Shown here one piece after another: positions 1-5,972 of a DNA stretch of 7,672 nucleotides. The DNA lies in the NCBI GenBank assembly GCA_047623825.1, contig JBLHOS010000108.1, positions 1 through 7,672 of the forward strand. The letters are read 5' to 3'. The notes beneath the pieces are model-generated. The model did not search any database. It had not been told where the DNA came from and saw only the letters and a list, made by a program, of their open reading frames with translations. The DNA is from JBLHOS01 sp047623825 (lineage in GTDB: Bacteria > Pseudomonadota > Alphaproteobacteria > Rhodobacterales > Rhodobacteraceae). Each line of letters begins with the position of its first letter. Position 1 is the stretch's first letter. Both the position numbers and the translations under genes were made by a program.

Positions 1-87
1 ACCCATCGGGGGAATTTCACCCATCGCGTACAGATCTTTTACGGGCGTGTCAGATTGCACAGTTGGGGAATGAGTGTCCAAAGCCAT
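1..87 (-). CDS. ccr: Crotonyl-CoA carboxylase/reductase, N-terminal fragment (runs off the left edge)
   Basis: Only the first 29 codons are in the window. The peptide starts MALDTHSPTV and continues through VKDLYAMGEIPPMG, which I recognise as the N-terminus of proteobacterial crotonyl-CoA carboxylase/reductase (typical form MALD...KDLYEIGEIPPLG). The known enzyme is a cytoplasmic NADPH-dependent MDR-family protein that reductively carboxylates crotonyl-CoA to (2S)-ethylmalonyl-CoA, the key step of the ethylmalonyl-CoA pathway. The start is well supported: a near-perfect Shine-Dalgarno TAAGGAGGT lies at 91-99 on this strand, only 3-4 bases before the ATG at 87-85. The neighbouring ecm gene encodes a later enzyme of the same pathway, which strengthens the call. 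The catalytic and nucleotide-binding regions lie outside the window, so intactness cannot be judged. Confidence 0.88.
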   Translation of the reverse strand, partial: MALDTHSPTVQSDTPVKDLYAMGEIPPMG

Positions 88-90
88 ACG

Positions 91-99
91 ACCTCCTTA
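91..99 (-). promoter_or_regulatory. Strong ribosome binding site of ccr
   Basis: Read on the minus strand this is TAAGGAGGT, almost a full complement to the 3' end of 16S rRNA, placed just before the ccr ATG. It is the strongest Shine-Dalgarno seen in the window, fitting a highly translated central-carbon enzyme. Confidence 0.8.
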
Positions 100-112
100 T
101 GCGTCAAATGCC

Positions 113-141
113 GCAGCGCGGAATTAGTTCCGAGCGGCTGC
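113..141 (-). repeat. Imperfect inverted repeat in the ccr leader
   Basis: GCAGC (113-117) and CGGAA (119-123) can pair with TTCCG (128-132) and GCTGC (137-141), leaving a four-base loop and a small asymmetric bulge. It sits 14 bases upstream of the ccr Shine-Dalgarno. In RNA it could form a leader hairpin; in DNA it could be a protein-binding palindrome. If transcription starts near 139, the outer arm would lie right at the 5' end. The role is unknown. Confidence 0.4.
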
Positions 142-145
142 AGCA

Positions 146-174
146 TTTGTAAAATCTTCGGCGAAATTTTGCAA
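146..174 (-). promoter_or_regulatory. Candidate ccr promoter overlapped by TTTG(C/T)AA boxes
   Basis: On the minus strand TTGCAA (174-169) and TACAAA (151-146) are separated by exactly 17 bases. Each matches the sigma-70 -35/-10 consensus at 4 of 6 positions. This would start the transcript near 139 and leave a leader of about 50 nt before the ccr ATG. The same elements fall inside TTTGTAAA (146-153) and TTTGCAAC (168-175). They resemble the TTTGCAA-type sites reported for short-chain acyl-CoA regulators of the RamB/PccR family; that link is my inference. No transcription start can be proven from sequence alone. Confidence 0.4.
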
Positions 175-177
175 CCC

Positions 178-193
178 AAAATAGAACTATTTT
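178..193. repeat. Perfect 16-bp palindrome at the acyltransferase stop codon
   Basis: AAAATAG, two bases, then CTATTTT form a perfect 7+2+7 inverted repeat. The right arm contains the stop codon of the minus-strand acyltransferase gene (187-189). The two-base centre is too short for a good RNA hairpin loop and the stem is A/T-rich, so an operator upstream of ccr is more likely than a terminator. This is inference. Confidence 0.45.
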
Positions 194-1602
194 GTAATTT
201 TATGTCTTTGTGATTTTGACTTGATCGGGTCTGGGATGAGGTTTCCGAACAAATGATCAACAGAGCAGGCGTAAAACGCGACCAGTTTTTCGCCTTCCTC
301 AGTAATTTCTATGCGGCCCTCGCGCTCGCTCAACATGTGGCGTTCAGACAGACCACGAAGGCCCACTTCGATCGTGTAATCCACGTCACCGCGAGGCACA
401 TGAACTGGCGCACCCTGCTCTTGCGCCTGTGCGATCATGCTAACGACAGCTGCGCGCAAAGTGTCGCGGTCGCGGATCCCCTGCCACAGCGCATGTGCCA
501 CTAGCGGTAATGGCACAACAGGCATCACATCGCGAATACGACCCATCAACATGTTGCCCAAATCCTGGGATGCATCTTGATGCGGTGTCTCAAGGAACGA
601 GGTCAGACTGAGAGGGATGCCAAAGCTTACAGCTGCATACCCGTAGCGGTGGAACTGACCTGTAATGCGATGCCATAGTTGACGCCACAGATAACGCCAG
701 ATCGGGCGTAATGAGAACCGAAACCGCCGGGTCCCATTCACATGCGCCTTGACCAAAACCCGGTCCTCCATGACCCGGTCGTAGTTAAGTGCGACGGGCA
801 CAAAGACAACGTCGCGTGACGTACCGGGCCGGTAGCCATCTAGGATATAGCTAAAAAGCCCCAGCTTGGCGGGCCCCACTCTGCCGGTCTGACTTAACCC
901 GCCTTCGGGAAAGATGGCTTGGGTCAGTCCGTTATCAGTTGCTATCTGGACATAGCGCGCCAGAACCTTGCGATAGAGCGGGTTATTATGCCGTCTACGA
1001 ATGAAATATCCACCCAAGGCGCGCACCAATTGCTGTAAAGGCCAGACGCGGGCCCATTCGCCAACCGCATAAGCCAACGCGCTACGTTCAGCGACCAACC
1101 ATGTCACCAGAACATAATCCATATTGCTGCGATGGTTCATCACAAACACGACTGTCGCCTCTGGATCAATGGCGGCCAAGGCATCTTCGTTCAAATGGCC
1201 AAGGCGCACCCGATAGAGTGATTGCCCCAAGAACCGTGCGACCCGAATGGCGAAGCCAAAATATGCAAAGGCCGAAAAGCTGGGCACGATCTCACGCGCA
1301 TAACGCTCCGCTTTTTGGGCGGCGACGTCCTCTCGGATGCCCGCGGTGCGCGCATGGTCAACGATGGCCTGCGCAACTTCGGGGTCATACACAAGGCGCA
1401 AGACCGTGTCGCGTCGGCGGGCCAGCTTGAATGGCTGGATTGGATGGGTCAGAGAAAGGTTCAAACGCTCAACCGCGCGCTCCAAACGCCGACGCAGATA
1501 CCACCGCACCGAGGGCATCAAAATCTTGTCGAGGGCGGCAACGGCTGCGAATGCCATCATCAAGATCAACACCCAGATTGGCAGTTCTACTGTCGTCATC
1601 AT
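187..1602 (-). CDS. PlsB-like glycerol-3-phosphate 1-O-acyltransferase
   Basis: This is a membrane-associated acyltransferase of the PlsB/PlsC superfamily that should acylate glycerol-3-phosphate (less likely lysophosphatidate) in phospholipid synthesis. From the chosen ATG it is 471 aa. Residues about 5-22 form a hydrophobic N-terminal segment. The four acyltransferase blocks follow in order: NHRSNMDY with the catalytic H157-x4-D162, GGYFIRR near 197-203, FPEGGLSQTG near 231-240, and VPVALNYDRVME near 268-279. Blocks I, II and IV resemble E. coli PlsB, but the protein lacks most of PlsB's about 800 aa. In block III the PlsB arginine of GGRSRTG is leucine. The frame extends to a GTG at 1641, but the ATG at 1602 (or 1599) directly precedes the membrane segment; no start has a good Shine-Dalgarno. 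It lies 99 bp upstream of ccr on the same strand and diverges from ecm. A role tied to the pathway is not shown. Confidence 0.85.
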   Translation of the reverse strand: MMTTVELPIWVLILMMAFAAVAALDKILMPSVRWYLRRRLERAVERLNLSLTHPIQPFKLARRRDTVLRLVYDPEVAQAIVDHARTAGIREDVAAQKAERYAREIVPSFSAFAYFGFAIRVARFLGQSLYRVRLGHLNEDALAAIDPEATVVFVMNHRSNMDYVLVTWLVAERSALAYAVGEWARVWPLQQLVRALGGYFIRRRHNNPLYRKVLARYVQIATDNGLTQAIFPEGGLSQTGRVGPAKLGLFSYILDGYRPGTSRDVVFVPVALNYDRVMEDRVLVKAHVNGTRRFRFSLRPIWRYLWRQLWHRITGQFHRYGYAAVSFGIPLSLTSFLETPHQDASQDLGNMLMGRIRDVMPVVPLPLVAHALWQGIRDRDTLRAAVVSMIAQAQEQGAPVHVPRGDVDYTIEVGLRGLSERHMLSEREGRIEITEEGEKLVAFYACSVDHLFGNLIPDPIKSKSQRHKITK

Positions 1603-1659
1603 CAATGGACCGTGACAGGAAAAATTGCAGGGCACAATCACATAGCACGTATCAGTTCT

Positions 1660-1672
1660 GCTGCAATGCAGC
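1660..1672. repeat. Perfect palindrome GCTGCAATGCAGC before ecm
   Basis: GCTGCA-A-TGCAGC is a perfect 6+1+6 inverted repeat in the acyltransferase-ecm divergent region. It ends 3 bases before the TTGACA hexamer proposed as the ecm -35 element. The position suits an activator or repressor operator; the binding protein is unknown. Confidence 0.45.
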
Positions 1673-1675
1673 GAA

Positions 1676-1724
1676 TTGACATCGACATATTATTTCCAAT
1701 ATATCAGTCATAATGGAATATAAT
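1676..1724 (+). promoter_or_regulatory. Candidate ecm promoter region
   Basis: A consensus -35 hexamer TTGACA lies at 1676-1681. TATATC follows at 1700-1705 after an 18-base spacer. A perfect -10 hexamer TATAAT lies at 1719-1724 but has no good -35 at normal spacing. Either could start a transcript 20-45 nt before the ecm ATG. An imperfect inverted repeat (ATTATTTCCA at 1689-1698 against TGGAATATAAT at 1714-1724, one base short) covers the -10 region and could be an operator. Confidence 0.5.
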
Positions 1725-1752
1725 TACCGGCAGAGATTCAGGAGCACCGAGC

Positions 1753-3720
1753 ATGACAGATATTGTCAAAGATAGCCCATGGTTGATCCGCACATACGCC
1801 GGGCACTCAACCGCAGCGGCCTCCAACGCGCTCTATCGCAGTAATATGGCCAAAGGTCAGACGGGCCTGTCAGTCGCATTCGATCTGCCAACACAGACCG
1901 GCTATGACAGTGATCATATCTTGGCACGCGGCGAGGTCGGCAAGGTCGGTGTACCAGTTGGCCATTTGGGCGATATGCGGGCGTTGTTCAAAGATATCCC
2001 ACTGCAGCAGATGAATACATCGATGACGATCAATGCCACCGCCCCGTGGCTGTTGGCCCTTTATATCGCGGTTGCCGAAGAACAAGGTGCGGACATCACC
2101 GCCCTGCAAGGTACAGTGCAAAACGACATCATCAAAGAATATTTGAGCCGCGGGACCTATATTCTGCCACCCAAACAGTCCCTTAAGATGATCACCGATG
2201 TTGCGACCTATTGCTATACGCATGTCCCAAAATGGAACCCAATGAACGTGTGTTCCTATCATCTGCAAGAAGCTGGTGCCACGCCCGAACAGGAACTGGC
2301 CTTTGCATTGGCCACAGCAACAGCCGTATTGGATGACCTAAAGACCTGCGTTCCCGAGGATGATTTTCCGCGCCTTGTGGGCCGAATTTCATTCTTTGTG
2401 AATGCCGGCATCCGATTTGTCAGTGAGATGTGCAAAATGCGCGCCTTTGTAGAGCTTTGGGATGAGATTTGCCGCGATCGCTACGGTGTCGAGGATCCGA
2501 AATATCGGCGATTTCGCTATGGTGTGCAGGTCAATTCGCTTGGCCTGACGGAACAGCAGCCAGAAAACAATGTTTATCGGATCCTTATTGAGATGCTGGC
2601 CGTGACCCTCAGCAAAAATGCTCGCGCCCGCGCAGTCCAATTGCCCGCATGGAATGAGGCGCTCGGCCTACCACGTCCGTGGGATCAGCAATGGTCTATG
2701 CGGATGCAGCAGATCATGGCATTTGAGACCGATCTTCTGGAGTTCGGCGATCTATTCGACGGCAATCCAATTGTGGCGGCAAAGGTTGAAGTTCTGAAAG
2801 ACAGCGCCCGGTCTGAATTGGCGAACCTAGACAGTATGGGCGGGGCAATTGCGGCAATTGATTACATGAAAGGTCGATTGGTCGAAGCAAACGCTGACCG
2901 GCTAAACCGGATTGAAACAGGTGCGACTACCGTGATTGGCGTCAACAGGTTTACCGAAGGTGAACCATCGCCATTGGTGGACGCCAACGGTGGTATCATG
3001 ACGGTTGATCCGGCTGTTGAAGCCGAGCAGATTGAGCGGCTAAATGCGTGGCGCGCATTCCGCGATGTAGGTGCAGTTAAACACGCCCTTGCCGAACTGC
3101 GCCAAGCGGCCAAAACTGGCAGTAACATCATGGAACCGTCAATCCACGCAGCCAAAGTCGGCGTCACGACCGGCGAATGGTCCGATCTCATGCGCGACGT
3201 ACACGGTGAGTACCGCGGCCCAACTGGGGTCAGCCGCGCAATGTCCAACAAGACCGAAGGCTTGGACGATATCCGCCGCGAAGTGGACCTTGTGTCAGAC
3301 AAATTGGGCCGGCGTCTGAAATTCTTGGTTGGAAAGCCGGGTCTAGATGGACATTCAAACGGGGCTGAGCAAATCGCCTTTCGTGCGCGAGATTGCGGAA
3401 TGGACATCGCTTACGAAGGTATCAGACTCACTCCAGCCGAAATCGTCGCTGCAGCGCATGTCGAAAACGCACATGTAATTGGGCTTTCAATTCTTTCAGG
3501 AAGCCATATTCTACTTATTAGGGACGTAATGAACCTTTTAAGGCATGAAGGTTTGAGTCACATTCCGGTTATGGTGGGTGGAATTATTCCTGATGAGGAT
3601 GCAATTCAACTACAGTCTTTTGGTGTGGCCCGAGTCTATACGCCTAAGGATTTTGAACTGAATAAGATCATGTCGGACATAGTCACACTAGCAGATCCAA
3701 CTAAAGCTAAGGCCCACTAA
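1753..3720 (+). CDS. ecm: Ethylmalonyl-CoA mutase, coenzyme B12-dependent
   Basis: This cytoplasmic adenosylcobalamin enzyme rearranges (2R)-ethylmalonyl-CoA to (2S)-methylsuccinyl-CoA in the ethylmalonyl-CoA pathway. The 655-aa protein has the mutase large-subunit layout on one chain. An N-terminal TIM-barrel domain contains SVAFDLPTQTGYDSD at 40-54. Classical methylmalonyl-CoA mutases usually read PTHRGYDSD there, so PTQTGYDSD favours the Ecm clade. Further conserved blocks are NVCSYHLQEAGAT near 165-177 and NSLGLTEQQPENN near 261-273. The C-terminal B12-binding domain has D532-x-H534-xx-G537 in GLDGHSNG, where the histidine is the lower cobalt ligand, followed by GLSILSGSH and VMVGGIIP. 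The start has AGGAG at 1740-1744, eight bases upstream. Adjacency to ccr independently supports Ecm over methylmalonyl-CoA mutase. The last 80 codons are unusually A/T-rich, with CTA, CTT, TTA and AGG codons around 3510-3545, but the frame and domain are intact. Confidence 0.95.
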   Translation: MTDIVKDSPWLIRTYAGHSTAAASNALYRSNMAKGQTGLSVAFDLPTQTGYDSDHILARGEVGKVGVPVGHLGDMRALFKDIPLQQMNTSMTINATAPWLLALYIAVAEEQGADITALQGTVQNDIIKEYLSRGTYILPPKQSLKMITDVATYCYTHVPKWNPMNVCSYHLQEAGATPEQELAFALATATAVLDDLKTCVPEDDFPRLVGRISFFVNAGIRFVSEMCKMRAFVELWDEICRDRYGVEDPKYRRFRYGVQVNSLGLTEQQPENNVYRILIEMLAVTLSKNARARAVQLPAWNEALGLPRPWDQQWSMRMQQIMAFETDLLEFGDLFDGNPIVAAKVEVLKDSARSELANLDSMGGAIAAIDYMKGRLVEANADRLNRIETGATTVIGVNRFTEGEPSPLVDANGGIMTVDPAVEAEQIERLNAWRAFRDVGAVKHALAELRQAAKTGSNIMEPSIHAAKVGVTTGEWSDLMRDVHGEYRGPTGVSRAMSNKTEGLDDIRREVDLVSDKLGRRLKFLVGKPGLDGHSNGAEQIAFRARDCGMDIAYEGIRLTPAEIVAAAHVENAHVIGLSILSGSHILLIRDVMNLLRHEGLSHIPVMVGGIIPDEDAIQLQSFGVARVYTPKDFELNKIMSDIVTLADPTKAKAH

Positions 3721-3728
3721 AGCTGGGC
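3712..3728 (+). terminator. Weak hairpin just after ecm
   Basis: GCCCA (3712-3716) and TGGGC (3724-3728) can form a 5-bp stem with a 7-base loop spanning the ecm stop codon. No T-run follows, so intrinsic termination would be weak. CTAAAGCT also occurs twice here (3701-3708 and 3717-3724) as a direct repeat. Confidence 0.2.
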
Positions 3729-3755
3729 TAACATTACCTTTATACAGGCCAAATA

Positions 3756-3784
3756 TTGACTCGCTCTAGTTACAGCTAAAATAG
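3756..3784 (+). promoter_or_regulatory. Candidate promoter for the H-NS/deoD/reductase cluster
   Basis: TTGACT (3756-3761) matches the -35 consensus at 5 of 6 positions. TAAAAT (3777-3782) matches the -10 at 5 of 6, but the spacer is only 15 bases; AAATAG at 3779-3784 has a 17-base spacer with a poorer hexamer. The surrounding 115-bp gap is A/T-rich, as expected for a promoter of a plus-strand operon starting at the H-NS gene. Confidence 0.4.
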
Positions 3785-3847
3785 TATTTGTGTTGTTATG
3801 TAAGAGTGGCTAGTGGGTAATGATCAACAAGAGAGATGGTAAAAACA

Positions 3848-4156
3848 ATGACAATAGACCTCGAGAACCTTTCAAAAGATCAACTACTTGAGCTTCGGAA
3901 ATCAGTGGACGCCGCGATTTCCGATTTTGACAAGCGCAAGAAAAAAGAAGCCCTGATTGCTGCACAAAAAGTAGCAAAAGAGTATGGCTTTTCGCTTGAT
4001 GAAATCATGGGTGCGAAATCAAGTGGGCCAAAATCTGCCCCAAAATACGCAAACCCTGAGGATCCAAGTCAGACATGGACAGGACGCGGACGTCAACCAA
4101 CATGGTTGAAGAACGCAATGGCAAGTGGCAAGAACATGGATGACCTCGCAATCTAA
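3848..4156 (+). CDS. H-NS family nucleoid protein (HvrA/Spb-like)
   Basis: This is a small DNA-binding protein of the H-NS histone family, which typically silences or modulates A/T-rich promoters. From the ATG at 3848 it is 102 aa, the length I recall for Rhodobacter HvrA. It begins MTIDLENLSKDQL, the usual pattern for alphaproteobacterial members. Residues about 5-45 are charged and helical, consistent with the coiled-coil oligomerisation region. A flexible Ser/Gly/Pro/Lys linker follows. The C-terminal DNA-binding core holds YANPEDPSQTW and TWTGRGRQPTWL (about 76-87), the diagnostic H-NS GRGR motif. An in-frame ATG at 3836 would add four residues, but it abuts the purine-rich AAGAGAG, so the later start is preferred. 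The first part of the gene is about 40% GC. It lies 12 bp before deoD, so the two are probably co-transcribed. Targets cannot be read from this window. Confidence 0.85.
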   Translation: MTIDLENLSKDQLLELRKSVDAAISDFDKRKKKEALIAAQKVAKEYGFSLDEIMGAKSSGPKSAPKYANPEDPSQTWTGRGRQPTWLKNAMASGKNMDDLAI

Positions 4157-4168
4157 CAAGGACATCCA

Positions 4169-4873
4169 ATGACTGTTCATATCGGCGCCCAACCGGGTGA
4201 TATTTCGGATACTGTCCTGTTGCCCGGCGATCCGCTCAGGGCCAAGTGGGCCGCCGAAACGTTTTTGGACAGTCCAGTTTGCGTAAACGACGTTCGCGGC
4301 ATGCTGGGATTTACCGGTACTTGGCGCGGCAATCGTGTGACAATTCACGGATCTGGGATGGGAATGCCATCCCTATCGATCTACGTAAATGAGCTGATCA
4401 AAGATTATGGCGTGCAAACCTTAATCCGGATTGGCTCAACCGGCGCGATGCAGCCACATATCAATGTGCGGGACGTCATCCTCGCGATGACGTCCTCGAC
4501 ACTTTCCACCCCCTCCAGCGGCATTTTCAAAGAGCTTAATTACGCCCCCTGCGCTGATTGGGGCCTGCTTCAGGCTGCCTATAAGGCGGCGTTGGGCAAA
4601 TCCAGCGCTGTACACGTGGGCGGCATTTATTCGTCAGATGTCTTTTACGACGAGCGGCCAGACCTGAATGAGCAAATGACCCGACACGGGATCTTGGCCG
4701 TTGAGATGGAAGCCGCCGAACTCTATATTCTGGCGGCCCGCTATCAGCGGCGCGCACTAGCGGTTTTGACCGTATCAGACCACTTGATTACGGGTGAGGC
4801 GCTTGCCTCCGAAGATCGTCAATCCAGCTTTGGCGATATGGTTGAGATCGCCCTAGAGGCTGCATTCCCATGA
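4169..4873 (+). CDS. deoD: Purine nucleoside phosphorylase, DeoD type
   Basis: This enzyme reversibly phosphorolyses purine (deoxy)ribonucleosides to the free base and (deoxy)ribose-1-phosphate in nucleoside salvage. At 234 aa it has the length of the hexameric DeoD class. Visible motifs are H4 near the N-terminus, LPGDPLRAK with the phosphate-binding G20 and R24, VNDVRGMLGFTG, GSGMGMPS, IRIGSTGAM, YSSDVFY, and VEMEAAELY, the ribose-binding Met/Glu region. The catalytic pair D204 (TVSDH) and R217 (EDRQSSF) is present, matching the E. coli D204/R217 pair in place and spacing. The start has AAGGA at 4158-4162, six bases upstream. The stop overlaps the start of the aldo/keto reductase gene, implying translational coupling. 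MTA phosphorylase and uridine phosphorylase are less likely because the DeoD motifs are complete. Confidence 0.94.
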   Translation: MTVHIGAQPGDISDTVLLPGDPLRAKWAAETFLDSPVCVNDVRGMLGFTGTWRGNRVTIHGSGMGMPSLSIYVNELIKDYGVQTLIRIGSTGAMQPHINVRDVILAMTSSTLSTPSSGIFKELNYAPCADWGLLQAAYKAALGKSSAVHVGGIYSSDVFYDERPDLNEQMTRHGILAVEMEAAELYILAARYQRRALAVLTVSDHLITGEALASEDRQSSFGDMVEIALEAAFP

Positions 4874-5859
4874 CGCGTTTGACACAAAAACGGCAGCTTG
4901 CAGGCCATGATGTCGGCGCAATCGGGCTTGGCTGCATGAGCTTTGGTGGCATGTACGGTGCCACGAATGAGGCAGACAGCATCAATTGCCTGACCAAAGC
5001 CGTGGAGTTTGGCATCGACCATCTGGATGTCGCTGAGGTTTACGGTGGGGGGCTGTGCGAAAGCGTCATAGGCAAATTTCTGCGCCAAACCAATGCAGAC
5101 GTAAAGATCGCGACGAAGGCCGGGATTTATTCAACACCTACCCGCAGTTTCAAAAACGACGAGGCAAGTTTACGCGCGTCACTTGAGGGGTCCCTCAGAC
5201 GGCTGGGGCGCGACCATGTCGAGCTGTTCTACATTCATCGGCGCGAGCAAACCCGCCCGATCGAAGAGGTCATGCTGACCCTTTCAAAATTCATTGACGA
5301 GGGATTGATTGGTGCGATCGGACTGTCCGAAATTGCCCCCTCAACGTTGCGCCGGGCCTGTGCTGTGCACGCGGTGGCCGCTGTCCAATCTGAATATTCA
5401 CTTTGGACCCGTTTGCCGGAACTTGGCATGATACAGGCATGCGCCGAATTGGGCGTGACCTTTGTTGCATTCTCACCCGTGGGCCGAGGGATTTTTGCGG
5501 ACACCTTCCCAAACCCCACGACATTTTCAGACACCGACTTTCGCAAACAAAACCCTCGGTTTATTGAACCGAATTATAGTGCCAACACAGCTGTAATTGC
5601 ACAATTTCAGCAGTTCTGCAGGGCACGCGGCTGGTCGACGGCAGCGACGGCAAACGCGTGGGCGCTGGCCCAAGGCGATCACATCCTGCCGATCCCTGGT
5701 ACCCGCACGGCCCAAAATCTGGCTGATTGCGCCCAGGCCGATCAAATCATCTTCACAGATGCAGATCTGGCTGAGATTGAGCGGCTGTTGCCCGTAGGCT
5801 TTGCCCATGGCAACCGATATGCCGAGGCACAGCTCGTGGGCGTTGAGCAATATTGCTGA
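4870..5859 (+). CDS. Aldo/keto reductase family protein
   Basis: This is an NADPH-type oxidoreductase of the aldo/keto reductase superfamily (TIM barrel, cytoplasmic). The 329-aa length is normal. The catalytic tetrad is visible as D53 and Y58 in HLDVAEVYGGG, K83 in IATKAG, and H123 in FYIHRRE. The N-terminus has VGAIGLGCMSFGGMYG, the IGLSE block follows the barrel midpoint, and the C-terminus has ILPIPGTRTAQNL, which in the family contacts the cofactor phosphate. It resembles the group containing yeast-type and pyridoxal-like reductases, but the substrate cannot be assigned. Its ATG overlaps the deoD stop (ATGA), with AGAGG at 4855-4859 as a ribosome site. A role in handling sugar aldehydes from nucleoside breakdown is conceivable but is only inference. 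A 12-bp palindrome AGCAATATTGCT overlaps the last codons. Confidence 0.9.
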   Translation: MTRLTQKRQLAGHDVGAIGLGCMSFGGMYGATNEADSINCLTKAVEFGIDHLDVAEVYGGGLCESVIGKFLRQTNADVKIATKAGIYSTPTRSFKNDEASLRASLEGSLRRLGRDHVELFYIHRREQTRPIEEVMLTLSKFIDEGLIGAIGLSEIAPSTLRRACAVHAVAAVQSEYSLWTRLPELGMIQACAELGVTFVAFSPVGRGIFADTFPNPTTFSDTDFRKQNPRFIEPNYSANTAVIAQFQQFCRARGWSTAATANAWALAQGDHILPIPGTRTAQNLADCAQADQIIFTDADLAEIERLLPVGFAHGNRYAEAQLVGVEQYC

Positions 5860-5895
5860 GCCGCGAGATTTTCTAATTTTTTAACCCAATTCCGA

Positions 5896-5907
5896 CGACA
5901 CTTGTCG
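5896..5907. repeat. Palindrome CGACACTTGTCG upstream of the MFS gene
   Basis: CGACA-CT-TGTCG is a 5+2+5 inverted repeat in the 113-bp gap before the transporter. It follows a T-rich stretch (5870-5882) and is followed by five A residues. On the plus strand it does not have the stem-then-T-run order of a terminator, so an operator for the MFS gene is the better guess. No convincing -35/-10 pair was found beside it. Confidence 0.3.
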
Positions 5908-5972
5908 AAAAACTACTAGCCTATGGTCAAAGCCGTGTGCTCATGTACCTCCAAACAGCACACGTTGGTCCT

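Noticed and set aside
1222..1713. Plus-strand open frame of 163 codons opposite the acyltransferase gene
   Set aside because: It is antisense to a well-supported gene, shows no recognisable domain and has the odd composition of a shadow frame.
2862..3407. Minus-strand open frame of 181 codons inside ecm
   Set aside because: It is Ser/Arg-rich and lies wholly opposite the conserved ecm sequence, as expected for a shadow frame in GC-richer coding DNA.
1753..3720. Methylmalonyl-CoA mutase as the identity of the B12 mutase
   Set aside because: The PTQTGYDSD block and adjacency to ccr favour ethylmalonyl-CoA mutase over methylmalonyl-CoA or isobutyryl-CoA mutase.
3721..3847. Small RNA or mobile-element boundary in the A/T-rich gap after ecm
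   Set aside because: No terminal inverted repeats, target duplications, tRNA end or stable hairpin were found; promoter sequence explains the gap well enough.
5846..5857. Perfect palindrome AGCAATATTGCT at the end of the aldo/keto reductase gene, considered as a terminator
   Set aside because: The stem is short and A/T-centred, and the T-rich stretch begins more than ten bases later rather than directly after it.
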